A DNA stretch of 64,000 bases from Acanthornis magna. Its lineage: Eukaryota; Chordata; Aves; Passeriformes; Acanthizidae. This document shows, piece by piece, positions 14,571 to 27,700 of this stretch. Every line of letters begins with the position of its first letter. The stretch's first letter is position 1. A program made the position numbers and the translations under genes. The stretch covers positions 3,162,001 to 3,226,000 of the forward strand of contig JAWUZG010000332.1 in NCBI GenBank assembly GCA_036785705.1, in the 5' to 3' direction. Under the pieces are notes generated by a model that saw only the letters and a program-made list of their open reading frames with translations, did no database searches and was not told the origin of the DNA.

Positions 14571-17500
14571 TTATGTCTCATCTATTACAGCAGTGCAATA
14601 ATATGACTTCCTTAAAAGACATGCGATATAATTACCTTAAACTTAGACTCTCTTAATGTTTATTAAGTTACTCACTAAAATACTGTTTGAATTTGAAGTC
14701 AATAGATTTTTTTCTACTTCCCGCTCAAACAATTTTTTAAAAACATCTTTATAACCATAAGATACAATACAAGATTGTGGTTTCTCTCTTTCTACTACAT
14801 CTCTGACTACACAGGAAAAAAATTTTGTATATCTTTTGTTTTAAAACTCTCATGTTCAGTGGTTATGTATTTAACTGTTTTATTTTGCCTGAAGTTGTAC
14901 TCAAGGTAATTTTACTGCAGAGGTGAGGAAGGCAGCTCTAAAAAGTAACCTGCCTGTTTTAGTTGCCTGCAGTTCTTACTGATTCACATCATAACCCTAA
15001 TTCTGCATCCTGAAATATATTTCTAGTCTTCCTGATCTTTTCACCTCCTCAGAGAGTTTGATAGTAATTCTGTCTTTATCAGGGATTCATGAAAGTGTCT
15101 GAACAGCTTCACCTTCCATAACCGAATGTGTTCCCCAAAAGCCTCCGGGGCCAGAGGGGTTTGTGTATTAAAGTCTCACACACGGCCAGAGCAGCCTGTG
15201 ATTACAGAGAGGTACAAGCAGCTTCAGCTCTGGGTAACTTTGCACAGAAACCTGTGCTTTACTTCAGGCGAGGAGCAAACTGCAGCTCATAAAGTGACAT
15301 GCTGATATGGCATTGTTAGTAACACCTACAAGAACATTTCTTGTAGAGGTATAACTTAATAATTTAAACTAGTCATTTCAGTGTTTCAATATGAAATATT
15401 ACCTTATAAAGAAAATCCAGAAAGTGTTTCAGTTCCAAGTAAATTTGAGTGTAGAAATTAAATATCTCTTGCTCTCCTTTTTCCTTCTTAAAATCAAATG
15501 CCGTGTACAGTCAATCTCCTGCACTGTTGGCCGTCTTGCTGGTTAATATCTCACATTATTGAAGATTATTTTTAGAAAGGCTTTGCCTTTAAGAACCACT
15601 CTGTTTGGTTTGTCCAATTAGTTCTGGCAACTCAGTTTATTGTACATATTTTGAATCTAATTTTTCTGGTCATTACAATATCCTATTTTTCCTTCTACTG
15701 TTAGTTTACAGAAAAATGTTAGTAAAATGTGAAATATTATTTATAGGATGTGGAAAAAACATCCAAATGCAAAAAGTAAAGTGACAGAAATAAGAGTTTA
15801 TCAGTTGAAGCATTCTGCTTTACAGGTTAGGGAAACAAATAACTACTCCTTCTACTGACACAAATGTTTTCAGGAACTTGCTAGGATACCATTTTGCTTT
15901 TTTGCATCTACATTTATACAAACTTCTCTAGGTGCTTTTGTATATAGAAGATATATAAAACCACTTTGTATGTTCTTTCGTATACAGCTTTATTTTGTAT
16001 TCTACCAGCAAAATCAGCAGCTTCAGCTGGACTTTTCCTTGGAGGCCCACGGAAAGGGCACAGCAAACTTGTTTGCACTGGGGTGCTGCAAGAGGCTGTA
16101 AACTGAAAAATCTACTACAGGAATTAGCACACGTGTGAAGTGCTTCCTGCTCCGCATTTCTCATCTCCAGAAAGCCCCACAGTCTAAGCAGCACATCATG
16201 TTTTCTCTTTGAATCACAGTTTAATTGTGCCACACCAGAAAATGCTGTTCTGAGTTGCAATTCAGCTTCCCCAGCAGTCATAAACCAATACATTTAGAAT
16301 GCTTTATTTTAAAGAAGAAATACCATGAAAGCAAATCCCAGGCACACACTGTCCATCTGTTCTCTACTGCACATCCAAGTAGTTCCACTCTCCTGTGAAA
16401 TGCTGGTAATTCCTTCTCCACTGGTGCCAAATAGCAAGCTCAAAATACAGATGAATGCTGAGCAGCAGGAAAAGTGGTTCCAGTAAATTAAAGAAAAGTG
16501 CTGACAGCCATTGCCTTGCTTGGTGTCCCTGGCTTTAAGTACTGCAGGGCACACACTGGGGAAGAAATGAGCAGTGCCCAAGTCCAGGTCATTAGTTAGC
16601 AAGTTTTGTTGATTCCAGCTCCAGTCAGGTATGTGCATCTGAGGGCAGTGTTCATTGCTGAATTAACACTGAGCACAGTCTAAATGGATAAATCTGTCTA
16701 GCAAAGTGCCTCTCTTAGCTTCCTTAAATTTAGGTTCATCATTCTTTGCTTTGCTCATCATAACTTATTCCATATGAATTTAAATTGATGGCAAAAATGA
16801 ACTTACTGTTTATAAATTAGTTGCTGCAACACTCAATAAGCTCTCCACAGGCAGGGCCTCAAAGGACCACAGGAAATTCGTTCACCATTCACCACCCTCT
16901 GTTGACACCTCAGTCCTGTCTTCTCCATTTCTTCTTCAGCTCTTGCAGCATTTGCAGTTACTTTTTACCACCCACTCCTAAATGACTGCCCCCTCTCCTT
17001 TTTTCTCCTGCTTTTTTGGTGCTGAAACAGCTGTCCAGGGACTGTCACACACTTCAGCTTGCCCGAAGGTGTCCTGGCGTGTAGGAGAGACGAAGAAGAA
17101 TGGGGGAAGAACAAGCCCAGGGATCTGGTATTTAATCTCAGCTCTGCTACTGAGCAGCAAACAGTGTCAAAAGAGTGTTTTAAGGTCTCCTAAGGAACCT
17201 CAGATTCACCACACCTCACAATCAACACTTGACTTTTTTGTGTGAGCTTTAGATTTCCTTTCCGTACATTGATGTTGGAAACCAATTGCAATGTCTTTTT
17301 ACATTTCTCAGAAAGTTTTCAATGAAAAAATACAAGAATATGCTTGAGGAATTTTTAATTGCCATTACACATACACTTATCCACTGTTAATAATTCCACA
17401 CTGAACTCCTAAAAAAAAATCTGAAACACCGTCCCTAAAAATAGTAAAACGTATAAAATCCAGGGTTTTGACTCTTTCTCAAGAAGAATTAAAACTGTTA

Positions 17501-17671
17501 ACTCAATTAAAACTGTTAACTGAATTAAAACTGACCTCTTAGACACTACTTGCAAATAACACTAATGTAAATAAGGTCTAGTTATTATATTTTTAATGCT
17601 ATTATATCTTTTATGTGAGATATATACATTTACATATTTTATACATACTAATCCTTAATTGTTTGTGGGTT
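14571..17671. other. Intergenic DNA upstream of the C5orf58-like gene
   Basis: No conserved exon or transposon is recognised. Two adjacent minus-strand frames (15928-16293 and 16309-16638) lack domains. An 18-bp tandem repeat lies at 17487-17534 and is listed separately. Confidence 0.5.
17487..17534. repeat. 18-bp tandem repeat, about 2.7 copies
   Basis: The unit AATTAAAACTGTTAACTC is repeated at 17487, 17505 (last base changed) and 17523 (truncated). It lies about 140 bases upstream of the first recognised exon of the C5orf58-like gene. Confidence 0.9.
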
Positions 17672-19212
17672 ATGTTTTTAGGAGCCTTGACCCTGACTGA
17701 TGAACTCAACATAAAGCCACTGTCTGAAGGGAAGAGAGACTCAAACAAAGAATCTATGTTAAATGTATGTTAATTTTTTTGGTCATGCTTCTTAATGTGC
17801 TGAGGTTTTCTATGTAAGGAACATTATTTGTGAATCACCCAGAGTTTTTTCAGATTTTATTTTTAGAATTTCTGAATGATAAGTAGAGAGCTTATAACTA
17901 GGCCAGAAAGCATGCTATGTGCACTTATCTTTGAAATTTTCCATAAGGAAAGAAAATTCCTAAAAAGGAGTGTATTACATATTTGAAAATTCAAATTATA
18001 CTTCATTTCAAATGGTTTCTAGCCTTAATTGCCTCTAGATTTTTAATGTTTTTTAATTAAATATTAAAGGCAGGGAATATGATCTCCAAAGCAATCAGGA
18101 CTATGTTGATTATAAGCTAATTACAAATGTTTCTGGGCAGGTTTTGGCAGTTTCGTTAACTCTCGGTGCTAATAGCGACCAGGTGTGTTCTTCGCGTTAA
18201 TGTCACTGTAGCTCCATCTTGTGGCTGAATGGTTATTGTAGATTAATTTTCGATTTTATAAGAAAAGGTTTGTCGAAAACAAGTCTGAAACAACGAGGCG
18301 AGGAAATTGTAGACATGATTAATTTCATCGCCGTTGTTTGTATAAGAAAAAAGTGACAGAAAAAAACCCCAACCCTGAGTGTTTAGTACTTGCCTTCTGT
18401 AGTTGTAATTTGCCATATCTAAATGGATAATTATAAACTGGGGGAAGTTTTAGTTAAAATATTATTTAAGAAAATCAAAGAAAAAAATCATGTGTATTGT
18501 GATTATCTGGATCAATGAGTTTATGGATCATGTATACCCTGCCAGTCATGTTTTGTTCCTATTTCATACAGGTGATCAAAAATTCTGATGGGCAGTTTAA
18601 CCTTGAGGCTGCAATTAAAAATGTTGACACAATGTCCAATGAGTTGAAGAAAATAAATGGTAATTCTGGCTTCACCATCCAGTTAAACAAGAAACTGTTT
18701 AAGATATTGTTCTAAGAGTGTGCAGTTGTGAATAGCTTGGTTTTCTACATCAGGCAACAGTGTTTTAATGTAATGAAGCAATAGATTTGCTGTTGTGTTC
18801 TGAAAAATTAATGAAATTGTAGTTACAGAGCAAGGGAATGGTGTTAGCTAACCATGGGAAACACCTGTGGTAATCAGAGGTGTTCCTTTGTAGAAACACT
18901 GAGAGTCTTCTAAAACAAACATTATTAATATGCTAATACCAAACTTCATTTAACCACCTTGACATAAGTGAAACAAGGCAATCCTTCAACTTTTTGAGAG
19001 AGTTGATAGGTGAACACTAAAAAAAATGCTGTATGTAGGTTACCATTCACCGAGCATCTGTCATCCAGTAAATGCCACGCTGATGCACTGCCCTCTGTCT
19101 TTCAGTGGAGAGCCAGCTACTGCTTTGTGACCTAATTTTGAATTTCAACCATCCTGTGAAGGCCAAAGATTTAAGGGAAGCTGAAGAAAAAGCTTGGAGT
19201 TTGACAGATTAA
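17672..19212 (+). CDS. C5orf58: Small conserved protein, C5orf58-like, three coding exons
   Basis: Exons at 17672-17764 (or 17682-17764 if an upstream exon exists), 18572-18659 and 19106-19212 join in one frame, with GT donors at 17765 and 18660 and AG acceptors before 18572 and 19106. The spliced product is about 95 residues if the ATG at 17672 is the start. The most conserved-looking part is the last exon, QLLLCDLILNFNHPVKAKDL, preceded by a predicted helix in exon 2 (LEAAIKNVDTMSNELKKI). There is no signal peptide or membrane segment. The name is inferred mainly from position: in humans C5orf58 lies just 3' of LCP2 in convergent orientation, exactly as here. My memory of the human sequence agrees only loosely. 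Function is unknown. The start is uncertain because a splice acceptor (TTTTTAG) overlaps the start region. Confidence 0.6.
18211..18225 (-). promoter_or_regulatory. CTCF-like motif
   Basis: The minus strand reads GCCACAAGATGGAGC, close to the vertebrate CTCF core CCASYAGRKGGC. It lies in intron 1 of the C5orf58-like gene. This is a motif match only. Confidence 0.45.
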
Positions 19213-21474
19213 GTAACATCCGTTTTCATGTATTGTCTTCTATTAATACTGCTGAAGCTGCTGCTTCTTCTCCTTCTTCTTCTTCTTTCTTCATCTTTCT
19301 TTCAATTAAGTTTGAACTGTACTATGATAGCATAGTTTCCTGCAGTTAGACTATTTTTATTTTAAGCTAAACACGTGGAATGGGGGGGAAGAAGTAGGTT
19401 ATTTGTTCTGAAAGGGTTTTTTTAACCCACATTTCCCAAATTAAACCTACCTGAGCTGGAAAGACTGATGTAATTAATTAAGAAGGTCAGGAAACTGGGC
19501 ACAAAGTTTTTCAGGTGTGGTTGTCTCCTTTTAAATGAAAACTTGTTGGAATAGTAACAAAAGATTTGAAATTTAGTTCAAGTCAAGTCATTGCTCTCTT
19601 ATCTCAGTTGTGTTCAGGGAAATGGGGTAAGAAACTGGCAGTGAAGGAGGAACTGCAACTTGTGTTTTGAGCTGCCTTCCTTGTCTTAAAAACGGTGCTG
19701 AGGAGGCGGTCAAAGAGCAGATTACTTCTGAAAACCAAAGGTACTTTTCATTCCAGTTTCTGTAATGACTCTCTAATGCAACTTGTTACAAAAACAGGGA
19801 GGAGTTTGTGGCTTAAATACTCTGTCCTGAAATCTTCTTGGCCCAAAATTTGCACAGCCACTATTTTCATGCAGTTCATTACAACTAATATTAAATCGTA
19901 TTTTACTTATGAACTTGTTTGAATGTTGAGATGTATTTTTATTCTTATGCAAAATATATTTATCTGAATAATCAAATAGAGATTTACTCTACCAAAAACA
20001 TATGCAGTGTTAGAATTTGTTATGCTGCTTTATATTTTATTTCTTTTTCACTGGTGAGATGATTTAAAATGAATAAAACACAATTCCATAGGAGGTGTTT
20101 CTGGGTTGTCAGCTTTTTCAAGGCAGTACAATGGAATAGAATTACAGCTCACAGAGTCAGTGGTGATATGGGGGATATTGTTCTTAATTTTAGCATTTTT
20201 TGAAAAACATGGATTAGAGCTGACTTTTCCTTCACCAGATTAGTGGTGAGTTTTTAAAATATATTGGCAGCTTTTTTCAGCTGAAAAATTTTTAAATAAT
20301 TTTTTTCATGTTTACTTTTGGATTCATGGTTGAATGGAAATTAAATTTGCTAACTTTGAATTCCAGCTCTTAGCTAAACCTCTTGGAAAGAAAGGCAACA
20401 TTTTCAAAACATATCTCTTCAAGTAAAACTGTTTATGAAATCTGATTATGTTATCTGAGAAGCTTTACAGATTGTATGAAAGGTACTTTCTATCTTGAAT
20501 TTTGGTTCCAGTGTTTTAACTGATATAGACACAAATGGCTTTAAAGGAGAAAAGCGTGACAAAGTCTGTCATAATTATCAAACCAAGGTCTTGTCAGAAA
20601 ACAAAGGTAATTGAAACCCAAGGCAATGAGTTGGAAAAATCCCACTTCAAAAAGGTGAGGGAAAAACTCTTGATACAGGATGCTTCAATGGTCCTCAGTT
20701 GAAACTTGTATTTTAGAACTGTGAGTGTTCCTGTTTTTCTTTGAGAAATCCAGTAAAACAAAAAGCAGTTGTGCAAGAGGAACCAAGTTTGGCTTGACTG
20801 TGCTTTCTAATAAATTTGGGGGGATTCTGCCAGTTAAGGATCACATGATGATAATTTTGTTGATGTGCTTCCTGTAAAAATTTAGTTGCTCAATTTAGTC
20901 AAAAAGACACAGCTGAAGAGAGGTTTGTGTGGACGAAAGCTTCTTTCCAAGTGAGGTTACAGAATTCTAGCTGATACAAAATTCCGGTTGTGGGCTAAGG
21001 CATGGCAGAGAGGATGTGCTGTCTGTAGGTGTGGTGTTTTCCTGGAAAAGTGTGAACAAGCACAGTTTCACAGCTGAATAACCCAGACACAGATCCTGAC
21101 AGGCACCTGCATTTCCAGGGCTGAAGGTTTTTGGTGCAACTGAAACCTTTGTGTCTTTCAGATCTGGGTTGGAGTCACAGTCTTTTCATAGAAGTGGGCA
21201 TGGTTAGATTAATTGGGAAAAAAAATTGGCTTTTATTGTCTTTTGTCTACTCCTCAGCTTTGACAATGTTTGGGTCTACTCAGTATCACTTCAAATAACA
21301 TAATTGCCACTGCAAAAAGAGTTCCTAAGAAGGCAGAGACTTGTACTGATACTTATTTATGGTTCATCAAATTTGGTGTGGAAATAATTTCAAGACAATA
21401 TACATATCTTGGGAGATAAAAACTCTCATGTACTGTATGATAAATAGACAGTAAGAAACACTTTGTAGGAAAAT
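19213..21474. other. Interval between two convergent genes
   Basis: This 2.3-kb stretch holds the presumed 3' UTR of the C5orf58-like gene. A CTT-rich microsatellite lies near 19262-19295 and an AATAAA at about 20072-20077, but which polyadenylation site is used cannot be told. No other gene seen. Confidence 0.5.
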
Positions 21475-21480
21475 TTTATT
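21475..21480 (-). terminator. LCP2: Candidate LCP2 polyadenylation signal AATAAA
   Basis: TTTATT on the plus strand gives AATAAA on the minus strand, about 170 bases beyond the LCP2 stop codon. It is the first canonical signal found after the stop and would give a short 3' UTR. Longer alternatives are possible. Confidence 0.45.
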
Positions 21481-21646
21481 TATGGAGTGCTGCATTTAAG
21501 GCATAATTTAAAAATAACATAGTCCTTTTTCTTTGAAATAATGAATTTTAATGACTTCACGGTTTTAGTTTGCTGAAAAGGGAAATATCTGGAAGTTTAC
21601 AAACTTCAGTAGGCTTCAGCACTATATGTGATCTTCTCTGTCTCAT

Positions 21647-21769
21647 TTAAATATGTCCTGCAGCATATTTTAACATGCACTGGTTTCTTGAACCCCTGTC
21701 TTTTCCATCAATCAGAAGAAGGGGTGTTCTTTGGAAGTGGTCAATGATATCTGCTACTGAAGAAAAATC
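21647..21769 (-). CDS. LCP2: LCP2 coding exon 22 (SH2 C-terminus and stop)
   Basis: After a CCCCACAG acceptor the exon reads DFSSVADIIDHF, then PLLLIDGKDRGSR and ends AAGHI-stop. The human protein ends AAGYP, so the terminus is nearly the same length. It completes the SH2 domain. Confidence 0.93.
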   Translation of the reverse strand, partial: DFSSVADIIDHFQRTPLLLIDGKDRGSRNQCMLKYAAGHI

Positions 21770-24700
21770 CTGTGGGGTGGAAAAAATGAGAAGGCTAAAG
21801 CCAAAATGTCAGAATTATTAGTAATCAGTAAAAACAAAAGGTTTTTTTTAATTCTAAGTATTTGCAGTATTATAAAAATACATATAAGATCCAGTAAACA
21901 CCATCACATCAACTGTTCTCATTCCTACCATATCTGCAGCTCAGTAACTCTGTGTACAAGCTACTGCAATGTTGTATAATGAATGTTTAATGCATGGTGC
22001 TGTCCCTCTGCTTGACCTGGTGACTTTATTTGAGAGTTCAGAGCTGGCTGATCAATTCAGGGAGGTCTGCCTCCATCAGAACTGCCAGGAGTGTGCTGAG
22101 CTGGTGCCAGCAAGGCCACACAGTCCTGCTGGCTGGGGCTGAGCCACCAGGCTGGGAGCAAAGCTGTGACTTGGCAGGTGTGGATGAGCTTTCAGCTCTG
22201 TATTTCCATTGTCTGGTATCTCAGTGGTAAACAAACATTCCCTAAGCAGCACAAGGATTTCTAATAGCTGGGTTCTAAGGCCACCCCTTCATTCCCTGAG
22301 TGCAAACAGCATAACCTGATTTTACTCCCAGCAGTAACAATATTCTCCCATGAATAACTCTAGGACAATAAGCAGAATTCCACTCCAAGAGAACAGTCAC
22401 CAGACATTTAGGAATGAGGCAGGAGATTCCTTACAATGAAGAGAAGTAGTGTGAAAAACACTTAGTACCTCTTTTCCTTTTAAACCGGTTCCTAACAAAT
22501 ATAAGTGATCCTGCTCCTGGTACCGAATCTGGATGTTGTACACTTTATCTCTGTACAGCACCATCAGTACATATGGGTGAGTAACAGTTTTTCTTGAGCT
22601 GTCTCTCACCAGGAATGTTCCATCCTGAAATATGAAAAAATGAAAGGTGACAAATAGAAGACATTTCTGGGTTTGATCAGTGTAACAACCTTAGCTAGAG
22701 CACTCTTTCTTTTAAGTGTTTTTTCTTTCTGAAATTTTTGTTCTTCTAGTAAGAGAAACTGCACTATGAAAGCATTTAAATCATTTGTCAAATGTGCTGT
22801 CTTTCAGTTTGCTACTTAAAACTTCCTTCTCTGTTACAAAAGCAGACTTTTAGGGAAGGTAGGAATGGTGGTGTATGAGGGACCAATTCCATTAAAGGAG
22901 GAGGTAAAACATCAAAGACTAAACCTCACATCACTTTAACCAGAAGACAAGTTCATTTCTGCTAAGTGCCAGTCAAAGTTCCTATGTGATGTACTTACAG
23001 AAAGCTTAAAATAATGGCATTGTCTGTGTATGGTGGGTAAAGGCAGTGATGCTGGATCATTCTCTCTGCTTTTCTTCATTTCAGATCTGTTTTGACAAAT
23101 CTTCCATTGAAATCCCTTTCTCTAAGGCTCTGAATGTGACATCATAAGCTGGACTTTAGTACAAATCCCTGGAATGGTGCACATGCCATCTTCAGCTCAT
23201 GGCATGTGCTGTGAGGCAGCACAGAGTAACCACATCTCCCACAGCAACAGAATATACTTCTATTTATCTTTATGATTTTAATTTATTTCCATATGCACAG
23301 ATAACCCTTGTTTGAACCTGTACTTCATTTTGCTGGTCTCTATGGCCTAGAAAAGGGTGGGATTCACCTTCCTAATTCAAGCCATCTAAAAATTGCAGTT
23401 TGCAACAATGCTGGTGCCAGACAACTATTCCAGAGAACAAGTCACTCCTAGTACAGGCAGGGTGAAATTGCTTGGACTCTGGAAAACAGCATCCTTGTGG
23501 TTAGTTTAGACCAGATGTGTAACTTTTCTGTGGGTTCGTTTCACTCCAATATCTCCATTGGAACTACAACCTCAGCACGTTGTTGCCCCTCCCTCCCTTT
23601 GCAGAGTACCTTGTTTATCTTTCGGAGAGCAGCCTCTGCCTCGGGCCGGCTGATGTAAGCCACGTACCACTCATGCTTCAGTGAGCCCTGGGGCTGGGGA
23701 GAGGAGAAGGACAATGGAATGGCAACATATAAATACATAGAGAGAAATCTCATTTTGAGGGACATTTGGGTCTAGGTGCAGGATCTCGGAAGATATGAGC
23801 GTCAGGGATCATACTGGAATGTATTATGTTATGGAAAGTGGTGCTAAGTTGTTTTAAATTATCTGCTCTCTTTGATAGATTTGAAAATATTACAGATCTA
23901 GCTATAATGCATCTGCAAGTAAGCTAAGAAAACAGATATTTCCAAATATTTTCAGTAAAAGACTTTAAGTGTCATTTCTGTCTACCTGGACACTAGGCAC
24001 AAAGGCATCCTTTGCCTTTGTCTAGTAGGTTTTTAACAATCATCTGAGACAATAATGCAGACCTCCTGTGAATATACTATGTATGCTTGCCCAGCAGCAT
24101 TATCACTACAAGTGGTTTTCTCTAAATTTGTTTTATTTAAGGAAATCTGAAACAAAAAATGCACTCAAAAGAATGAGCCTTTTACTCATCAAAGTTTTGT
24201 GGAAGGAGAACTGAAAATCTAATGCTGCTTGAAGGCAGTTGTGCAAAACAAGTAATCAAGCAAACAAGTATTTTTCTTATTTTGTCCTCCTGGGGTTTAG
24301 CTGTTGTTGTTTTTCTTGGTGAGGACGAAATAAGGCACTAGAGTTTGACACAGAAAAGGAAACTGAAAGCACTCAATAGCATCCTGACAGTGACTACTGA
24401 CTAGAAAAACAACTTTGAAAGATGTTTTCCCTCAAAACTAGAATATTTGTTGTTTTTTTACAGTTGTGGTTCATGTTTTATACCTCATCTTCATCCATGT
24501 TGTTCTGGTGAACAGTCTGTCTGCTAGGAATTGGCAACGGAGGTCTCATGTCAGCTGCGCCTCTTGAAGGAGATCTGCTGTTCCTGCCTTCAAAGATACA
24601 AAAGTAGAAGAGCAATGTTAAAGCCAGGAAAATAATTTCATCTGTGCATCCAGGATGTAGGATGATTTTATGAGCCATGAAGTATTTGTATCGCCCTGGT

Positions 24701-27700
24701 ACCAAGACATTTGGAATTGATTTGAAATCAGATTTAGGCTTCTCTATGAGAACTGGGTTCTTTACAGAATTTCATCCTTGGTGCACAGGGACTTTAACTG
24801 AGCTCTTGCAGTTCAGAGTTCCATAAGAACAGCTGAACTTGAAACAGAGGTGACATTTCATCAGTTTCTGTACCAGCATTACTCACTTGAGAGCATCTTG
24901 TTTTCTTTAGAGACAGAAGTAGTATTGTCTCTTTGCAATCCTTGCCTTCTCAGCAATTAAAAAGTAAAAAATGTCACTGTAGGACATTGACAGCTGTTAC
25001 AATATGAGAAAAATTACTTGTAAAGGAATTGATGTCTAAGTTTTCTTTACTTTCTCTTCTTACAAGATAAATATGGAGCATATTTCACATGAAAAGCATT
25101 TGCTAACCTTTTTTGGGAATATTAGCATACCACAGTGATTTGCATACCTCAGCTCTCAGTACTGTACAGAAAAAGATGATTATATGAAGTTTTGACATTG
25201 GTTTAACCAGGCAGGAAGCCCAAACTTCATGGGGGGAGAAAAAGCCCAAAATCTTTGATTCAGACTAAGTAAAGTACACAAGATGCCTTTTAGGATCTTG
25301 ATAGTTTTCTGTTCACAGTCCAACCAGAAACATCCATGGAAAAGAAAAACTGTTATACGGACTGCACTGAAATTACATTTCAACTTCCATTCACTTACAA
25401 AAAAAATAATAAGTAAGAACGCAGGATACAAACCTGGTGGTAAGCGTGCTGGTAGTGAGCCACTTGAAGACAGGTTTCTCGCACTGTTATAAAAAAGAAA
25501 ATAGTCAGTAGAAATCCATTTTTGTGCTCTGATCATCTGATCTGGACTTTGTGCCTTTTTACAGAATGTGAGAGCCTCTTACGACCTGTGCAGGGTGAGG
25601 AAAGCATTCTCTTCTTTTTGTTTTTCTTCCCTTCTTTTTGTGTAAGTGGATCCACCTTTAAGTTTCCCTGGAGCTCAGTATCTTGGAATAAGGCCATCAG
25701 TAAAGGCCACCAAGGCTTCTGTACCAGGATGAGCATAGAAAATACGGCAGCTTGTTGAGTTTTCCCAGGGAATGACTCCATCATTCCCCCAGCGCTGTGG
25801 GGTTCCACTTACAGAGTTATTTGTCCTGCAGCTTCTGTAACATTGTTGATAAAAAATGCTGCTTCGCATGAATGTTTCAAGTTGGGAAGGGCCAGCAACA
25901 TAAGGGACTGGGGCATCTCACACACCAGGAGAGGCTGAGGGAGCTGAAACTGTTTAGCCTGGGAAAGAGCAGGCTCAGGAGGGATCTTATTAATGCACAT
26001 AAAATATCTGAAGGGAGAGCCAGGCTCTTTTCACTGTGCCCAGGAACAAGACCAGAGACAGTGGGAGCAAACTGGAACTCAGAGGTTCCCTCCCACCATC
26101 GGGAAACACGTTTTTATTGTGAGGGCAACCAAGCACTGGAGTAGGTTGCCAAGAATGTTGTGGATTCTCTTTGTTTTCTTGGAGATACTCAAATGCCATC
26201 TGGACATGGTAGCAGGCAGCCTGCTCAAGGTGACCTTGCTTGGGTAGGAGGTTGGACCAGAGGACATCCAAAGGTCCCTGCCAACCTCAGCTCACATCCA
26301 AAACCGCTCAACATGGAGTCCCACTGTTCAATTTTTGTTATTGTTTTTTGTTTCTTCACCTAATTGGGAACACATGGCCTTCTCTCCCTTCCTTTACTGT
26401 TCATATTTCTCTTCTGACTAAATAAGCTGTTGAAAAGGCTCTGACATGAATATGCTAATTTTGTTTGCAGAACAAAAGCACCCTATCGTGGCTTGATTCA
26501 TGGGAGAGAATCAGTCAAACTGGGGGCCTCTGCTACAGCAAAATTTGGCAATGCTGTTTGAATATAAGCAGAAGTGTTCATCATAGGAATAACTCAATTT
26601 GCATATGCCCTCGCTATTCCTACTGCAGTATTTGTCAGCAGTTCCAGAGGATGATGGTAAATGAGAGGAATTCATCAAAGAGCCATTAAAAAAATACAGA
26701 GATTAGAAAATGGGCATCACACGTGGACTCAAGGAGCCCACTCTAACTCATCAAAGTCTAAGTCTGTGGCACGGTACACCAGAAATCAAAATTTACTTAG
26801 GGGCTCTTCTGTCTAGCAAATGAAGGCATAACAAATATTTGTAAGTTGAATTTGGGAAAAAATTGCAGTGAGGTTCGCAATTTTAAATAGCAATTATCAA
26901 CTATTAAAGTAAAATTCAGTAAAAGGGAGATGAAATCCTTTCAAATTCAACTCCAAACAACCAAAGTTGTGCGGTTTTTCAGTTTTGACGTGTGAGTAGT
27001 TGCTCACCACTTAAGCTCTACCACTTAAGCTCCTAGAGTGTGCAGGACCCTTTCGTCCTACATCCTTCCTAGTTTTGTAGGAGAAGATGATCCCTTCCCA
27101 AAAGGGCTTCTCATTCTTAGGATCCTGCAGGCAATGGGAGCGATGTCTCAAGAATGGGAGTCTTGTACCATGTAGGCTCTAAAATGCTTCCTTGCCATAA
27201 AACAGAGAGATTCGTGGTTTTTTCTTGGTTGCCTGATGTACACTCTCTGCTCCTCGGATACAGAGCTCCAGTTCTATGGAGGATTCCCCTGAACAGCAGG
27301 ACCAGCACTAATTAGCATTTTGTAGAGACAAGGGCACAGTCTGAGCAATGAACTACTCCACGTGGTTACCTTGTGTGCCTGAGAGCCCTGCAGCACACAC
27401 ACACTGATATTTGCTAAATTGCCGAGAGATTGAGATTCCCAAGGAATGACAGAGCCATGGTGAAACAAACCTTTCTGCACCAGGGATGCTGCTGGATGCT
27501 GGCTTTGGAGGAGGCTTGACAGATTTGGGGGGAAATGCATTGGAGCTGTATGGAGGCAAAGACAGCTGTGGCACTGGTCTGTGGGGTGCATCTGTGCAGA
27601 GGAAGAGAAGGAAACTTAAATCTTATGTGAGACATTCTTAAATGAAGTAGAATGAAGAAATTCTGTCAACTAACTGCTGTTTAATTAGATAAGCATAATG

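Noticed and set aside
10279..17764. Joining the signal-peptide-like exon to the C5orf58-like exons
   Set aside because: The donor is phase 2 and the exon at 17682 needs a phase-1 donor; the joined frame would stop within a few codons.
25522..26363. Cluster of short frames in both directions
   Set aside because: They coincide with a CR1 LINE fragment that is antisense to LCP2.
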